From: Sphingobium nicotianae
GTDB lineage: Bacteria > Pseudomonadota > Alphaproteobacteria > Sphingomonadales > Sphingomonadaceae
Length of the DNA stretch: 64,000 nt
Direction of reading: 5' to 3'
NCBI RefSeq assembly: GCF_018603885.1
Contig: NZ_JAHGAW010000004.1
Span: 1-64,000 of the forward strand
Positions 7,639-16,175 of the stretch are shown here, piece by piece. Position 1 is the first letter of the stretch, and every line of letters starts with the position of its first letter. The notes beneath the pieces were generated by a model. The model had not been told where the DNA came from, ran no database searches, and worked only from the letters and a program-made list of their open reading frames with translations. The position numbers and the translations under genes were made by a program.

Positions 7639-9204
7639 TCAGTTTTTCTTGGGCGCCGGATCGTCTTTCTGCCCCGGTGAGAGCTCACCCGGAGGCGGGG
7701 CGATCACCAGAGCGCCGCCCGGGCCGTCGAGATGATCGCCGGCCTTGAGGGCCTCCAGCATCCTGCGCGCCGCATCCGGGCCGCTGCCGCCGTGCGGATC
7801 ATAAGCGAGCGGCTCGAGATTGCGGATCGCCTCGGCGAATTTCTTGTCGTGGATGTCCTGCTGCGCGAGCAGGAAGCGCACCTCCTGATCGAACGGCGCA
7901 AGCTCCGACGCGCGCTGGAGAGCGGACCTGGCGTTGGCGCTCGGCTCGATGCCCTGCTTGATGAAAGAGAGGTAAAAATAGAGGAGCGGCAGCGGATGGT
8001 CGTTCTCGATCTTGTTGAGCGCGATGAACGGCTGGCGCGCGTTGCGGAACGCCTCCGCCTTGTTGTCCGCTTTCCCGGCCTTGTCGAACAGGGCGAACCC
8101 CTTCTGGATATAGGCGTTCACCTGGCTGGGATCGAGCGCGAGCGCGGCGTCCGCAGCGATGATGGCCTCATCGTCATGCCCTGCGTCGAAGGATGCCTCG
8201 GCAAGCGCGGCCTGCACGGCAGCATCCTTAGGAAAGCGTGTCGCCACGGTCTGCGCTTCCGGCAGCAGCTCGGCCGCTTGCGCCGCATCGACGCCGCGGC
8301 GCGAGCGGATGCGGATCGGCATGATCGCGGCTTCGCCGGGGCTGAGCTCCCGGATGGTGACCGGCCCCGGCTTCAGCCGCTCGGGGCCGAGCCGGATGGC
8401 GGTCAGCATCCGTTTGCCGAGATATTTGTCCATGTCGTGATCGAGCTTGTCGAGATCGCCGAACACGCTCTTCGCGGCGTCGGACAGGCTTTTGCCCTGC
8501 CGGAGCAGGCCGAGATAGGCGGCGAGCTGTCCCCTGCGGGTCGGACCGAAGGTCAGATAATGATAGAGCAGCCAGGCGCGGCCATAATAAGCATCCTGCC
8601 GTTTCCCGTCGACATTGTGATAGCTGCTCGGGTCGAGCAGGTTGGTCGCGGTCACGTCCGGCGCGAGGTAGAGCTCGGCGGCGCGATGTTGCGCCGGCAG
8701 GCCGAGCATGAGGGTGCCATCGCGCTGGAACTTCGCCGAGGCGAAGAATTCCGCCGATCCTTCGACGAACCAGCGCGGCCAGGCGAAGTCGCTGGCCGAG
8801 ATCTGGATGTGATGGGTATATTCGTGGAGCAGCGCCACCATCGAGAAATCGAGCGTGCCGCCATGCGCGTCGATTGCCGGGACGATGGCGATCGAGCTGC
8901 CGGCGCCGGGCTGGTAGAAAGCATAGAGATAGCGCGGCCCGTCCCCGGCCAGCTTGCGCACGGCTGCCTCGTTTCTGACGACGAACACGGTGACCCGGTT
9001 GGACGGGCTCGGCTTGGCCTGGCTGATGTCGAGCAGGAAGGCGACACCCTCGTGGAAGCGCTCGAGCTGCTCGGAAAATTGCTGGATCTCGACCGGCGAC
9101 TCATCGGCATAGACGATGAAATGGCTGCTCGATGCTTCGAGCCATTTGGCGGACAAGGCCGCCGGCGTCGCCCAGAGCAACGCGGCGAGCAGAAAGAGCT
9201 TCAT
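7639..9204 (-). CDS. Secreted gluzincin-like peptidase with TPR-like C terminus
   Basis: 521 aa. N-terminal signal peptide (MKLFLLAALLWATPAALSA). A metallopeptidase-like domain follows, with LLHEYTHHIQI (HExxH zinc motif) near residue 128 and WFVEGSAEFFAS downstream, placing a likely third ligand Glu. This order is typical of peptidase MA-like (gluzincin) proteins. From about residue 310 the chain becomes Ala-rich helical repeats (ALAEASFDAGHDDEAI, AIRNLEPLA) that resemble TPRs. Predicted periplasmic or exported; substrate unknown. Good confidence in the fold, low in role. Confidence 0.82.
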   Translation of the reverse strand: MKLFLLAALLWATPAALSAKWLEASSSHFIVYADESPVEIQQFSEQLERFHEGVAFLLDISQAKPSPSNRVTVFVVRNEAAVRKLAGDGPRYLYAFYQPGAGSSIAIVPAIDAHGGTLDFSMVALLHEYTHHIQISASDFAWPRWFVEGSAEFFASAKFQRDGTLMLGLPAQHRAAELYLAPDVTATNLLDPSSYHNVDGKRQDAYYGRAWLLYHYLTFGPTRRGQLAAYLGLLRQGKSLSDAAKSVFGDLDKLDHDMDKYLGKRMLTAIRLGPERLKPGPVTIRELSPGEAAIMPIRIRSRRGVDAAQAAELLPEAQTVATRFPKDAAVQAALAEASFDAGHDDEAIIAADAALALDPSQVNAYIQKGFALFDKAGKADNKAEAFRNARQPFIALNKIENDHPLPLLYFYLSFIKQGIEPSANARSALQRASELAPFDQEVRFLLAQQDIHDKKFAEAIRNLEPLAYDPHGGSGPDAARRMLEALKAGDHLDGPGGALVIAPPPGELSPGQKDDPAPKKN

Positions 9205-9361
9205 CGGTGCGTGACCCCCATCAACGCATTGGTTGCGTCAGATTGCGCTGATGAGGCCCGGCGTCAAGGCGGTCCCACGCGTCTTCCAACTCGCCTTGTC
9301 GCTGCCGATGCATCTGTGCGAGCCCTTGTGCGTTTGTCGCTTTGACGAAGAGGAGGACGCC

Positions 9362-9817
9362 ATGACCAAGACTCTCAAGGATCTCGCCGAGAAGATGCGC
9401 GACATAGATTTCGCGATGCTCGCCACCCACGCCGAGAGCGGCGCGATCGGCGCCCGGCCAATGAGCAACAATCGCGCGGTCGAGTATGACGGCGACAGCT
9501 GGTTCTTTGCGGACGAGAATACGCGGATGGTCGATGACATTACGCGCGATCCGCACGTCAGCCTGACCTACCAGGGCAAGAGCGGCCTTCTCGGCCTGCG
9601 GCCCTTGTTCATCGCGATCGAGGGGATGGCGCAGATCGTCAGGGACCGCAGCCAGCTAGAGGCACATTGGACGACCGGGCTGGAGCGCTGGTGGCCCCAG
9701 GGCGTCGAGACGCCGGGCCTCGTGCTCATCCAGGTCATCGGCCAGCGCGCTCACTATTGGGACGGGGAGGATGAAGGAGAGCTCGTCCTCGACGAATCCA
9801 TGGCCACTGACGACTGA
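9362..9817 (+). CDS. Pyridoxamine 5'-phosphate oxidase-fold general stress protein
   Basis: 151 aa; KTLKDLAEKMRDIDFAMLAT followed by GARPMSNNR and WFFADENTRMVDDI is the pattern of the general stress protein 26-like split-barrel flavin-binding family. These proteins bind FMN or F420-like cofactors; physiological reactions are mostly unknown. ATG at 9362 has an upstream AGGAGG-like sequence (gaggaggacgcc); the longer frame back to 9233 is not family-like. Stands alone on the plus strand. Confidence 0.85.
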   Translation: MTKTLKDLAEKMRDIDFAMLATHAESGAIGARPMSNNRAVEYDGDSWFFADENTRMVDDITRDPHVSLTYQGKSGLLGLRPLFIAIEGMAQIVRDRSQLEAHWTTGLERWWPQGVETPGLVLIQVIGQRAHYWDGEDEGELVLDESMATDD

Positions 9818-9923
9818 CGAGGCTGCCCGATGCGCGCCTTCGACCGGCCGCATGGCGAATGGCGGTGACGCGCGCGGAGATCGGCACTCTCTCGCATATG
9901 TGGGAAGAGGCAAGCGGCTCCGC

Positions 9924-10295
9924 TCAGCCGCTCGCGCGCACGTCGAAGTAAATCTTGGCGAGCGCGGTTGGCGGGAAATCGCGAATGTTGAGACCGTTTT
10001 GCGCGCGATAGGCGTCCGTGCCGCACACGAAGGCGGGGACGCTCCGGGCCTCCCGGATATCGGCGCAATCGATCGTGACGGCCTGCCGCGTCTTCTTGCC
10101 GGCGCGATCGACGGCCAGGATGTCGACGTGCGCGCCGGTCGCCGTTCTGCCGACGGCCGCGAGATCGATGAACTGCACGGTCGCGGCGCCGTCCTTGCCA
10201 TAGACCAGCCACCAGTCTGCCGGAGCCGGCTGCGCCGCGAGCGGTGATGCAGCGGCCATGCCGATGAGGGTGGCGATGATGAGGTGTCTGGCCAT
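9924..10295 (-). CDS. Predicted exported protein, 123 aa
   Basis: Begins with a signal peptide (MARHLIIATLIGMAAASPLAAQ) and continues with a compact beta-rich domain, WWLVYGKDGAATVQFIDL, holding two Cys (TIDCADI and FVCGTD) that could pair in the periplasm. Related exported proteins are common in sphingomonads, but no named domain is recognised. Start at ATG 10295 puts the signal peptide first. Confidence 0.7.
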   Translation of the reverse strand: MARHLIIATLIGMAAASPLAAQPAPADWWLVYGKDGAATVQFIDLAAVGRTATGAHVDILAVDRAGKKTRQAVTIDCADIREARSVPAFVCGTDAYRAQNGLNIRDFPPTALAKIYFDVRASG

Positions 10296-10542
10296 GATCC
10301 GTCTTTCTTCCCTCGCGGGGCGCTGGAACGCCTGTCGGGAGGAACAACGAACGAGGCGCCGTTTTTCTTCCATCGCCGGCGCGGGGCTGATGCGCCCCGG
10401 AGGCAATCCGTCTCCAATCGGGACGATGGGCATGTTAAGGGCCACACGCACGAGGCCCTGCGCTCCGACAGGGCGTCGCGGGATGGCAACAATAGTCTGG
10501 GATGAGGCGACACCTTTTCCCGTTTGGCGCATAGACACACTC

Positions 10543-11319
10543 ATGAAGCTCCACATCCACGCCGCGCTCGATTACGACCTTCCCGAACCCACCGATCTGC
10601 TCCTCCAGATGGAGGCGGCGCACCTGCCCGAGCAGTCGGTTTCCAACGCGCGGCTCGATCTCAGCCCGTGCGAGCATTTCGCGCGGGTGGTGGCGCATGA
10701 CGGCATCGGCGAGCGCATCTTCATTCGCGCGGCGGGCCAGTTCACCGCCGACTATCATGCAACCGTCGACATCCGCCGGACCATCGCCGACGTCAGCCGC
10801 CTGCGGAAGATGCCGCCGCACCAGCTGCCGGGCGAGACGGTGCAATATCTGCTCGACAGCCATTATTGCCCCGCCACCCAGTTCCGCAGCTTCGTCGAGG
10901 AGGAGTTCGGCGAGCTGCAGGGCGGCGCGCGGATCGCGGCGATGCGCGACTTCATCCAGGAGCGCTTCCATTATCTGCCCGGCTCCAGCGACGCCTCCAC
11001 CACCGCGCTCGAGACCTTCGTGCGACGCCAGGGCGTGTGCCGCGACTTCGCGCACATGCTGGTGACGCTGGCCCGTGCCTCGACCATCCCCGCCCGCTTC
11101 GCCAGCGTCTATGCCATCGGCGTCGATCCGCCGGACTTCCACGCCGTCGCCGAGATCTTCCTGGGCGGTGCCTGGCACCTGATCGACGCGACCGGCATGG
11201 CCAAGGAAGGCAAGATGGCCAAGATCGGCGTCGGGCGGGACGCGGCCGACGTTGCCTTCCTCACCTCCTTCGGCGCGGTGACGATGAACGGCCAGAGCGT
11301 CGAGGTGACGCAGGTCTAG
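10543..11319 (+). CDS. Transglutaminase-like cysteine protease family protein
   Basis: 258 aa. N-terminal beta-sandwich region typical of bacterial transglutaminase-like proteins, then the core domain with the catalytic triad: Cys166 in RRQGVCRDFAHM, His200 in PPDFHAVAEIF and Asp215 in HLIDATG. Family members are cysteine peptidases or amidases acting on proteins; this one has no signal peptide, so it is predicted cytoplasmic. Start at ATG 10543 (MKLHIHAALDYDL) matches the usual N terminus. Followed by the PhnA-like gene 58 bp downstream, possibly cotranscribed. Confidence 0.88.
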   Translation: MKLHIHAALDYDLPEPTDLLLQMEAAHLPEQSVSNARLDLSPCEHFARVVAHDGIGERIFIRAAGQFTADYHATVDIRRTIADVSRLRKMPPHQLPGETVQYLLDSHYCPATQFRSFVEEEFGELQGGARIAAMRDFIQERFHYLPGSSDASTTALETFVRRQGVCRDFAHMLVTLARASTIPARFASVYAIGVDPPDFHAVAEIFLGGAWHLIDATGMAKEGKMAKIGVGRDAADVAFLTSFGAVTMNGQSVEVTQV

Positions 11320-11377
11320 GCGTGACTTTGCCGCCTTTTGGGTGCAGGCGCGTCTCCGCATTCAGGAGGCGCGACCG

Positions 11378-11689
11378 ATGAGCGACGATGACTATGTGTA
11401 TGACGAGGCCAGCGGCGAATGGATGAGCGCGGCCGATCTCAAGGCGAAGCAGGGCGCGGCGGAGGCCGGCGAAACGGTCGAGGTGCGCGACGCGAACGGC
11501 AATCTGCTGGCCGACGGTGATCAGGTGACGTTGATCAAGGATCTCGTCGTCAAGGGCGCGGGCCGGACGCTGAAGCAGGGGACGGTCATCAAGTCGATCC
11601 GCCTGACCGGCGACGCGCAGGAGATCGACTGTCGGTTCGAGGGCATCAAGGGCCTCGTGCTGCGCGCCGAGTTCGTCAAGAAGCGCTGA
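11378..11689 (+). CDS. PhnA C-terminal-domain protein without zinc ribbon
   Basis: 103 aa. Residues 35-103 (VRDANGNLLADGDQVTLIKD to RAEFVKKR) match the small KOW/SH3-like C-terminal domain of PhnA (YjdM). The four-Cys zinc ribbon normally in front is absent: the N terminus is a short acidic segment, MSDDDYVYDEASGEWM. PhnA proteins were once linked to phosphonate use, but that role is not supported; function unknown. Likely in one unit with the transglutaminase gene. Confidence 0.78.
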   Translation: MSDDDYVYDEASGEWMSAADLKAKQGAAEAGETVEVRDANGNLLADGDQVTLIKDLVVKGAGRTLKQGTVIKSIRLTGDAQEIDCRFEGIKGLVLRAEFVKKR

Positions 11690-11781
11690 TCGCGAGCGAC
11701 GCGATTAAAGGCGCGCCCGGGCGGGGAAAGGCGTAGGGTGGTCCGGCGGGCCTCTGTCTGCCCACCCCGAAAGGACGCGTC

Positions 11782-11916
11782 ATGGCCAAGAGCCAGAAGA
11801 AATCAAACAAGGAAATTCGCAAGCCCAAGGCGGAAAAGCCGCCCAAGCAGAATGCCTCCCAGCCGACGCAGAAGGTCGGCGTGGTCAAGGGGCTGGAGAA
11901 CATGAAGAACAGCTGA
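11782..11916 (+). CDS. Small Lys-rich protein, 44 aa
   Basis: ORF starting MAKSQKKSNKEIRKPKAEK and ending NMKNS, with an AAGGA-like ribosome site (gaaaggacgcgtc) 6-8 bp upstream. This resembles the short, highly basic proteins annotated as hypothetical in many sphingomonads. Its strong coding-like composition and good ribosome site argue that it is real. No function known. Confidence 0.6.
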   Translation: MAKSQKKSNKEIRKPKAEKPPKQNASQPTQKVGVVKGLENMKNS

Positions 11917-11969
11917 GGTGCGCGGGCAAATCATCCGATCCCGCAAAGCGGCCATCGGTCGAACCCATG

Positions 11970-12443
11970 CTACCAGACGTCCACGCTCGGCGTGAAGCTG
12001 TCCTTCGTTTCGCCCTTGCCCTTGTTCATGCAGTGAAAGGTGATGCGGGCCGGTACGATGCTCTCGCCGTGCCACGCCTGCGTGACGCTCATCCAGTCGA
12101 TCAGCCCCCGGGCGATGAAGCGCGACATCGTGCACTTCACCATGTCGAGCGCCTCGATGATCGCGGGCGGCACATAGGTCTGGTTCTCGGGCACGTCCTC
12201 GCCGCCGAACTCGGCGGGAAAGATGAGGATGCGCACCAGCCTGCCCTGCTTGACCAGCTGCTCGGCCGCTGCGCGCGAGGTGACCTGGGAAAAGTCCGGC
12301 CGCATGTCGCCTTCCTCCCGAATCACGACACCCTCCTCGTCCGGCTTTTCCGCGCCCGGTTTTCCGGTGGCGAGGCCCGGCGCAGCGGACAACAGTAATA
12401 TCATGAGTGCAAGCGCCCGCACGATCCAGCCATGATGTCCCAT
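11970..12443 (-). CDS. Predicted exported protein, 157 aa
   Basis: Signal peptide (IVRALALMILLLSAAPGLATG) followed by a soluble domain with two Cys (MVKCTMSRF and TFHCMNKG) and a conserved-looking FPAEFGGEDVPENQTYVP segment. I do not recognise the family. Predicted periplasmic. The start at ATG 12443 gives an n-region MGHHGWIVR before the hydrophobic core. Single gene. Confidence 0.65.
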   Translation of the reverse strand: MGHHGWIVRALALMILLLSAAPGLATGKPGAEKPDEEGVVIREEGDMRPDFSQVTSRAAAEQLVKQGRLVRILIFPAEFGGEDVPENQTYVPPAIIEALDMVKCTMSRFIARGLIDWMSVTQAWHGESIVPARITFHCMNKGKGETKDSFTPSVDVW

Positions 12444-12721
12444 ATCGCCCCCGATTCGATATTCATGGTTTGTTCCGGATCGTTTATTGCCTCCGATGCG
12501 GGTTCAGGCAAGCGCGATGCCGGCAATTTCCTCCATACCGGGGCAATCGTCCGCCGCCCCCCTCAATTGCCCGCCCGGCGGGACGGTGGTGTTGGAGCCG
12601 TCCGGACCGATCTGCGTCACCAGCATCGGCGGTGGCGCGCCGACCGTCTCCCCGACAGCCCTTATTCCGGTCCGGCACGGTGCGGGCTGGGGGCATTCGT
12701 GCCGCCACGATATCATGCGGC

Positions 12722-12958
12722 ATGAGCCGGAGCCGCCGCAAATCGCCGATCATCGGCGTCACGACTGCGCAGAGCGAAGCGCAATGCAAGGCGCAGGCGG
12801 AGCGGAAGGTCCGACGCCTTGTGCGGCAGACGCTGGGTGAGGCGCTTCATGGGGATGCGCTTCCGCAGAAGCGATGGGCGCTTGTCAATCCCTGGGATGG
12901 CCCCAAGGATGGGAAGCACTGGGTGGCTGATCCGGTGGCGAAGTGGATGCGCAAATAG
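12722..12958 (+). CDS. Small basic conserved protein, 78 aa
   Basis: Starts MSRSRRKSPIIGVTTAQSEA and continues with a Lys/Arg-rich helix (KAQAERKVRRLVRQTL), then a short C-terminal block NPWDGPKDGKHW. Similar small basic proteins occur widely in proteobacteria as hypothetical genes. ATG at 12722 is preferred over the much longer frame from 12407 because only this part has protein-like composition. Convergent with the DUF4440 gene. Function unknown. Confidence 0.62.
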   Translation: MSRSRRKSPIIGVTTAQSEAQCKAQAERKVRRLVRQTLGEALHGDALPQKRWALVNPWDGPKDGKHWVADPVAKWMRK

Positions 12959-12980
12959 CGGTTTCGCCGGTTTCGGGGGA

Positions 12981-13382
12981 TCATCCCAACGTGACGAAGA
13001 TCTCCGCCTCGATGACCCACAGGCCGGACACCTCGCGCCATTTGGCGGTGTAGAGGCCGGCGGCGGCGAGTGCGCCGGTGGCCGCATCGCTGCCCTGCCA
13101 CTCGCCTTGTTCGAGCGCGATCGGCTCGACGCTGGAGACGGTGATGACGCCCGGCGTGCGCACATAGACGAGGCGGCCCGGCCGGGATGCGGGCGCGGCG
13201 AACTCGCGCTGCCAGACCTTCACCTGCGCATTGCGCCCGGCGATAACGGCGCTGTCCGTGCCGGTGATCATGACGCAGTCGCGCGCGAGGAGCGGGCCGA
13301 TGGCGGCGGCGTCACCCTGCGCAATCACGCGATTGAACGCGGCGCGGCGGGCGCGGATGGCGAGTTCGGCGGTGGCGGTCAT
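12981..13382 (-). CDS. DUF4440/SnoaL-like protein, copy A
   Basis: 133 aa starting MTATAELAIRARRAAFNR. This is a small NTF2-like (DUF4440) domain: helical N terminus with GDAAAIGPLLARDCVMITG, then beta strands ending WVIEAEIFVTLG. Function of such proteins is generally unknown; the cone-shaped fold often binds small ligands. It is a close paralogue of the gene at 14084-14503, with the Doc/AbrB pair lying between them, all on the minus strand. Confidence 0.8.
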   Translation of the reverse strand: MTATAELAIRARRAAFNRVIAQGDAAAIGPLLARDCVMITGTDSAVIAGRNAQVKVWQREFAAPASRPGRLVYVRTPGVITVSSVEPIALEQGEWQGSDAATGALAAAGLYTAKWREVSGLWVIEAEIFVTLG

Positions 13383-13413
13383 GAGTGTGGTGTAGTGACT
13401 CGGGGGTGGGCTG

Positions 13414-13803
13414 TCAGGCGAGCGTGATGCGCGCGCGGAACCAGTCGGCAAGATCGGGCTCGCTAAGATCGCCGGCCGCGAGCGCGAGGAAGGTGACGAC
13501 CAGTTCGGCGTCGGTCGCGGTAAGGCGACAGCCATTCAGGGTGAGGAAGGTTTCGCTGACGACCGCCGCCGTGCGCTTGTTGCCGTCCGTGAAGGGGTGG
13601 TTGCGCGCTATGCCCCAAGCGTAAGCGGCGGCGAGCGCGGCGATGTCCGGCTGCTCATAGGCGGCAAGGTTCTCCGGGCGGGCCATGGCGCTTTCAAGCA
13701 GGCCGATGTCGCGCACGCCTTCGCCGCCGCCATGCTCGGCAATCTGCTCGGCATGGATTGCCACCGCGGCGGCGGGGATGATCCAGACGGCAGGAGCGGT
13801 CAC
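13414..13803 (-). CDS. doc: Doc-like Fic-domain toxin
   Basis: 129 aa with the Doc version of the Fic motif, NHPFTDGNKRTA (family consensus HxFx(D/N)GNKR), and the upstream HGGGEGVRDIGLLESA block typical of Doc (YdiB-type death-on-curing) proteins. Phage P1 Doc phosphorylates EF-Tu and stops translation. Its partner upstream is an AbrB/MazE-like antitoxin ending 2 bp before this start codon, so the genes are coupled. All key Fic residues are present, so it should be active. Confidence 0.88.
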   Translation of the reverse strand: MTAPAVWIIPAAAVAIHAEQIAEHGGGEGVRDIGLLESAMARPENLAAYEQPDIAALAAAYAWGIARNHPFTDGNKRTAAVVSETFLTLNGCRLTATDAELVVTFLALAAGDLSEPDLADWFRARITLA

Positions 13804-13805
13804 TC

Positions 13806-14033
13806 TTACTTGGCGAGTTCGCGCAGCGCCCGCTTGCGCCGCGCCATGACTTCGCGCGCGGCCTCCATCTGTGCGTCGAAATCGGCATCGGCGGCAGACA
13901 GCTCGATGCCTCGCGGCGTCAGAACGACCGAAAGCGTCTCGCCCACGGTCGCATTGAGATGCGCGAGCAACTCCTTGGGCAGGATGACGCCGGCGCTATT
14001 GCCGACCTTGGTGATCTTGAGCGGCGTGTTCAT
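13806..14033 (-). CDS. AbrB/MazE-family antitoxin
   Basis: 75 aa; N-terminal swapped-hairpin AbrB domain (LKITKVGNSAGVILPKELL), then an acidic-to-basic C-terminal helix (DADFDAQMEAAREVMARR) that would bind the toxin. Immediately upstream of the Doc-type toxin. AbrB-type partners replace the classical Phd in many such pairs. It would autorepress the pair. Start at ATG 14033 gives the family N terminus. Confidence 0.88.
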   Translation of the reverse strand: MNTPLKITKVGNSAGVILPKELLAHLNATVGETLSVVLTPRGIELSAADADFDAQMEAAREVMARRKRALRELAK

Positions 14034-14083
14034 ACGAATGTTATAACGGAAATCCCGGCAAGCTTCAATGTTCCCGCCGACGC

Positions 14084-14503
14084 TCAGGCGAGGGTGACGA
14101 AAATCTCCGCCTCGATGACCCATTGCCCGCCGACCTCGCGCCATTTGGCGGTGTAGAGGTCGGCGGCGGCGAGTGCGCCGGTGGCCGCATCGCTGCCCTG
14201 CCACTCGCTGCCCTGCCACTCGCCCTGTTCGAGCGCGATCGGCTCAACGGGGGAGGCGGTGATCTCGCGCGGAGTGCGGACATAGCCCAAGCGGGCGGGC
14301 GCGCCGGGCCGACGCGGTGCGAACTCGCGCTGCCAGACCTTCACCTGCGCCGAGCGCCCGGCGATGACGGCGCTGCCCGTGTCGGTGACCATGACGCAAT
14401 CGCGCGCGAGGATGGGGGCTATGGCGGCGGCGTCACCGTCCGCGATGGCGCGGTTGAAGGCGGCGCGGCGGGTGCGGATGAGGAGGTCGGGGGAGGCGGT
14501 CAT
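14084..14503 (-). CDS. DUF4440/SnoaL-like protein, copy B
   Basis: 139 aa, near-identical in layout to copy A at 12981-13382: MTASPDLLIRTRRAAFNRAI, GDAAAIAPILARDCVMVT, and the C-terminal WVIEAEIFVTLA. It contains a direct 15-bp duplication (14192-14221) that adds five residues (EWQGS twice) relative to copy A. Located upstream of the AbrB antitoxin gene. Function unknown; the pair arose by local duplication. Confidence 0.8.
   Translation of the reverse strand: MTASPDLLIRTRRAAFNRAIADGDAAAIAPILARDCVMVTDTGSAVIAGRSAQVKVWQREFAPRRPGAPARLGYVRTPREITASPVEPIALEQGEWQGSEWQGSDAATGALAAADLYTAKWREVGGQWVIEAEIFVTLA
14192..14221. repeat. 15-bp tandem duplication inside DUF4440 copy B
   Basis: Two identical 15-bp units (14192-14206 and 14207-14221), in frame, absent from copy A. 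Confidence 0.85.
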
Positions 14504-14585
14504 GAGAGAGGCTTAATGGGACACGCGCGGGTTGTCAGGCGGATGTGGGTAGGATCGTCGAGGGTGTCAGATCAGAGTAAGGAAA

Positions 14586-15785
14586 CTACTCTATGCCGAG
14601 AAAACGTCGTTCTTTTCGGCCTAATTTGGCAACTTGCTCCCCGAGCGCCTGCTCGAGTGTAATTGCTAGTGAAGCTGCTTTCATGCGACGGACTTCACCA
14701 ACCAACTCCCCGTGGTTGTCGGCGCCTTCGTAGGCTTGAAGGTAGCCGGACTCCATCGCGTCAAGAAATCCGCCCAACCTAGGCAATGTTATCTTCTTTT
14801 GAAGAAGCGTGTCTATATCTTCCGTTCGAGCAAACTTCGCGCCAATATTTTGGATACATGCCTCGCTAATCCGAAGTCTATAATTTGAATCGGAATGTCG
14901 AAAAATCTCCATACCCAGAAATGATGCAGATTGGTGCGGCTCATAAATGCGAGTTTTCGAATCAGCAGCTCCAACGTTCCCAACTGAGAGTCCAATTTTG
15001 TCCAGTAGTTCTTGTAAAAAGGAGTGAAATTCGTCGCATTTCTTCTTAGAGCTGAAAAAGGCGACTATGTCGTCGACGTAGCGGATGGCGGGTATTCCGC
15101 GTTTCTGAATGCTTTGGTCGAGATCCTTCAAAATCATGCCAGCGAAATAAGGGGATAGCGGCATGCCTTGTCGGACGCCTTTTCCCGGTACGATCCCCGC
15201 TTTCTTGACGATCTCCTTCCAATCAGGATCAAAGCCATCCTCAATTTCTGTGTCAATAAATGGTAAGATCACCTTGTGAAGTGAGCGCTGAGGAATGATG
15301 GCGGTCGCCGCTTTGCGCACCGCATCGCGGGGTATATTGTCAAAGAACTTTTCTATATCTGCCTTATAGACCCAACCGTGTGAGGTTCGGAGGGCGAGTG
15401 CCCGCGTACGGGCGTCCTTAACGGTTCGGTTGGCGCCACGGATCAACCCGAAGCTCACTGGATTCAAGAGTCCGCGTTTTTCTAAGCTTTCTCGGAATTC
15501 AGCCAGGAGAGCGAACTGAAGAACACGATCTGCTATGGTGGGAACACAAATAATGCGGTTGCCGCCACCGGGCTTAGGCTTTGCAATCGCCAGCAAACCC
15601 TTGGGGATGAAGGCGCCCATCGTTCGTTCTCGTAGGCGGAAAAACTCGTAGCCTAGCCGATCTTGGAAATCCCGCCCCGTTTGTCGATCTACTCCAAAAC
15701 AGGAACCCAGCAGTCGTTGCTTCTCATATCGCCAAACGACATCGAGGTTCTTGCGGGATAAGGCTGTCGTGAGCGAATTTGCCAT
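14586..15785 (-). CDS. Stand-alone reverse transcriptase
   Basis: 399 aa. RT motifs in order: KPKPGGGNRIICVPTIADR (residues 69-87), SFGLIRGANRTVKDA (111-125), motif A KADIEKFFDNI (141-151), motif B RQGMPLSPYF (205-214), motif C YVDD (236-239) and motif E SFLGMEI (288-294). The catalytic Asp residues are intact. Only about 100 residues follow, with no recognisable maturase X, HNH or En domain, so it is not a typical group II intron protein. I also see no retron VTG motif, which leaves Abi/UG-type defence RTs as the best guess. Base composition is visibly lower in GC than neighbouring genes, suggesting transfer. Upstream is a repeat-bounded non-coding leader. Confidence 0.88.
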   Translation of the reverse strand: MANSLTTALSRKNLDVVWRYEKQRLLGSCFGVDRQTGRDFQDRLGYEFFRLRERTMGAFIPKGLLAIAKPKPGGGNRIICVPTIADRVLQFALLAEFRESLEKRGLLNPVSFGLIRGANRTVKDARTRALALRTSHGWVYKADIEKFFDNIPRDAVRKAATAIIPQRSLHKVILPFIDTEIEDGFDPDWKEIVKKAGIVPGKGVRQGMPLSPYFAGMILKDLDQSIQKRGIPAIRYVDDIVAFFSSKKKCDEFHSFLQELLDKIGLSVGNVGAADSKTRIYEPHQSASFLGMEIFRHSDSNYRLRISEACIQNIGAKFARTEDIDTLLQKKITLPRLGGFLDAMESGYLQAYEGADNHGELVGEVRRMKAASLAITLEQALGEQVAKLGRKERRFLGIE

Positions 15786-15792
15786 CTAGTTG

Positions 15793-15826
15793 CCGCCAGC
15801 TTCACCTAAATCACTCAGGCTGGCGG
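15793..15826 (-). other. Hairpin directly before the RT start codon
   Basis: CCGCCAGC and GCTGGCGG form a perfect 8-bp stem with an 18-nt loop, ending 7 bp before the RT ATG. It could end an upstream RNA or gate translation. Confidence 0.6.
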
Positions 15827-15836
15827 ATCACCAGGA

Positions 15837-15934
15837 GCCGAGCATCCGCAATGGGACGATCGGCTTTCGCCATGTGCCCGAGGACTCGGCTACGCGCCTC
15901 AACAGAGACTTGGGCCGATACCTCGATCTGACTC
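15837..15934. repeat. 98-bp direct repeat, RT-proximal copy
   Basis: Identical, base for base, to 16176-16273. The offset is 339 bp. Confidence 0.95.
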
Positions 15935-16065
15935 CGCCATGAAATGGACCGAGGAGTCATACTGCACAATAGCACGGACAGCGTAAGTGCGAAAAGTCCG
16001 TTAAGGAACAAACCGTGAACAAAGTCCCTCGGCTTCGCATTCGCGCTGGGCGATCCGGCCGAAAT

Positions 16066-16082
16066 GGCCGAAAATTTCGGCC
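16066..16082. repeat. Palindrome within the RT leader
   Basis: GGCCGAAA-A-TTTCGGCC, perfect 8-bp arms, midway between the 98-bp repeats; a further half-site copy lies at 16057-16064. Confidence 0.7.
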
Positions 16083-16175
16083 CGGCGCGAGAAGGCCCCT
16101 CACAGATTTGTTTCCCGTCCTCGCAGGATTGGTGAGTGATACGAGGCATTTTGCAGTTTCCTTTGTCGTAGCCAG

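Noticed and set aside
12487..12840. 117-aa plus-strand frame and 70-aa minus-strand frame (12504-12716)
   Set aside because: Conflicting short frames without family resemblance; only the 12722-12958 gene is supported.
14586..15785. RT as a group II intron protein or retron RT
   Set aside because: No maturase or endonuclease domain for an intron; no VTG-type motif or msr-msd-like inverted-repeat structure recognised for a retron. Not excluded by phylogeny.
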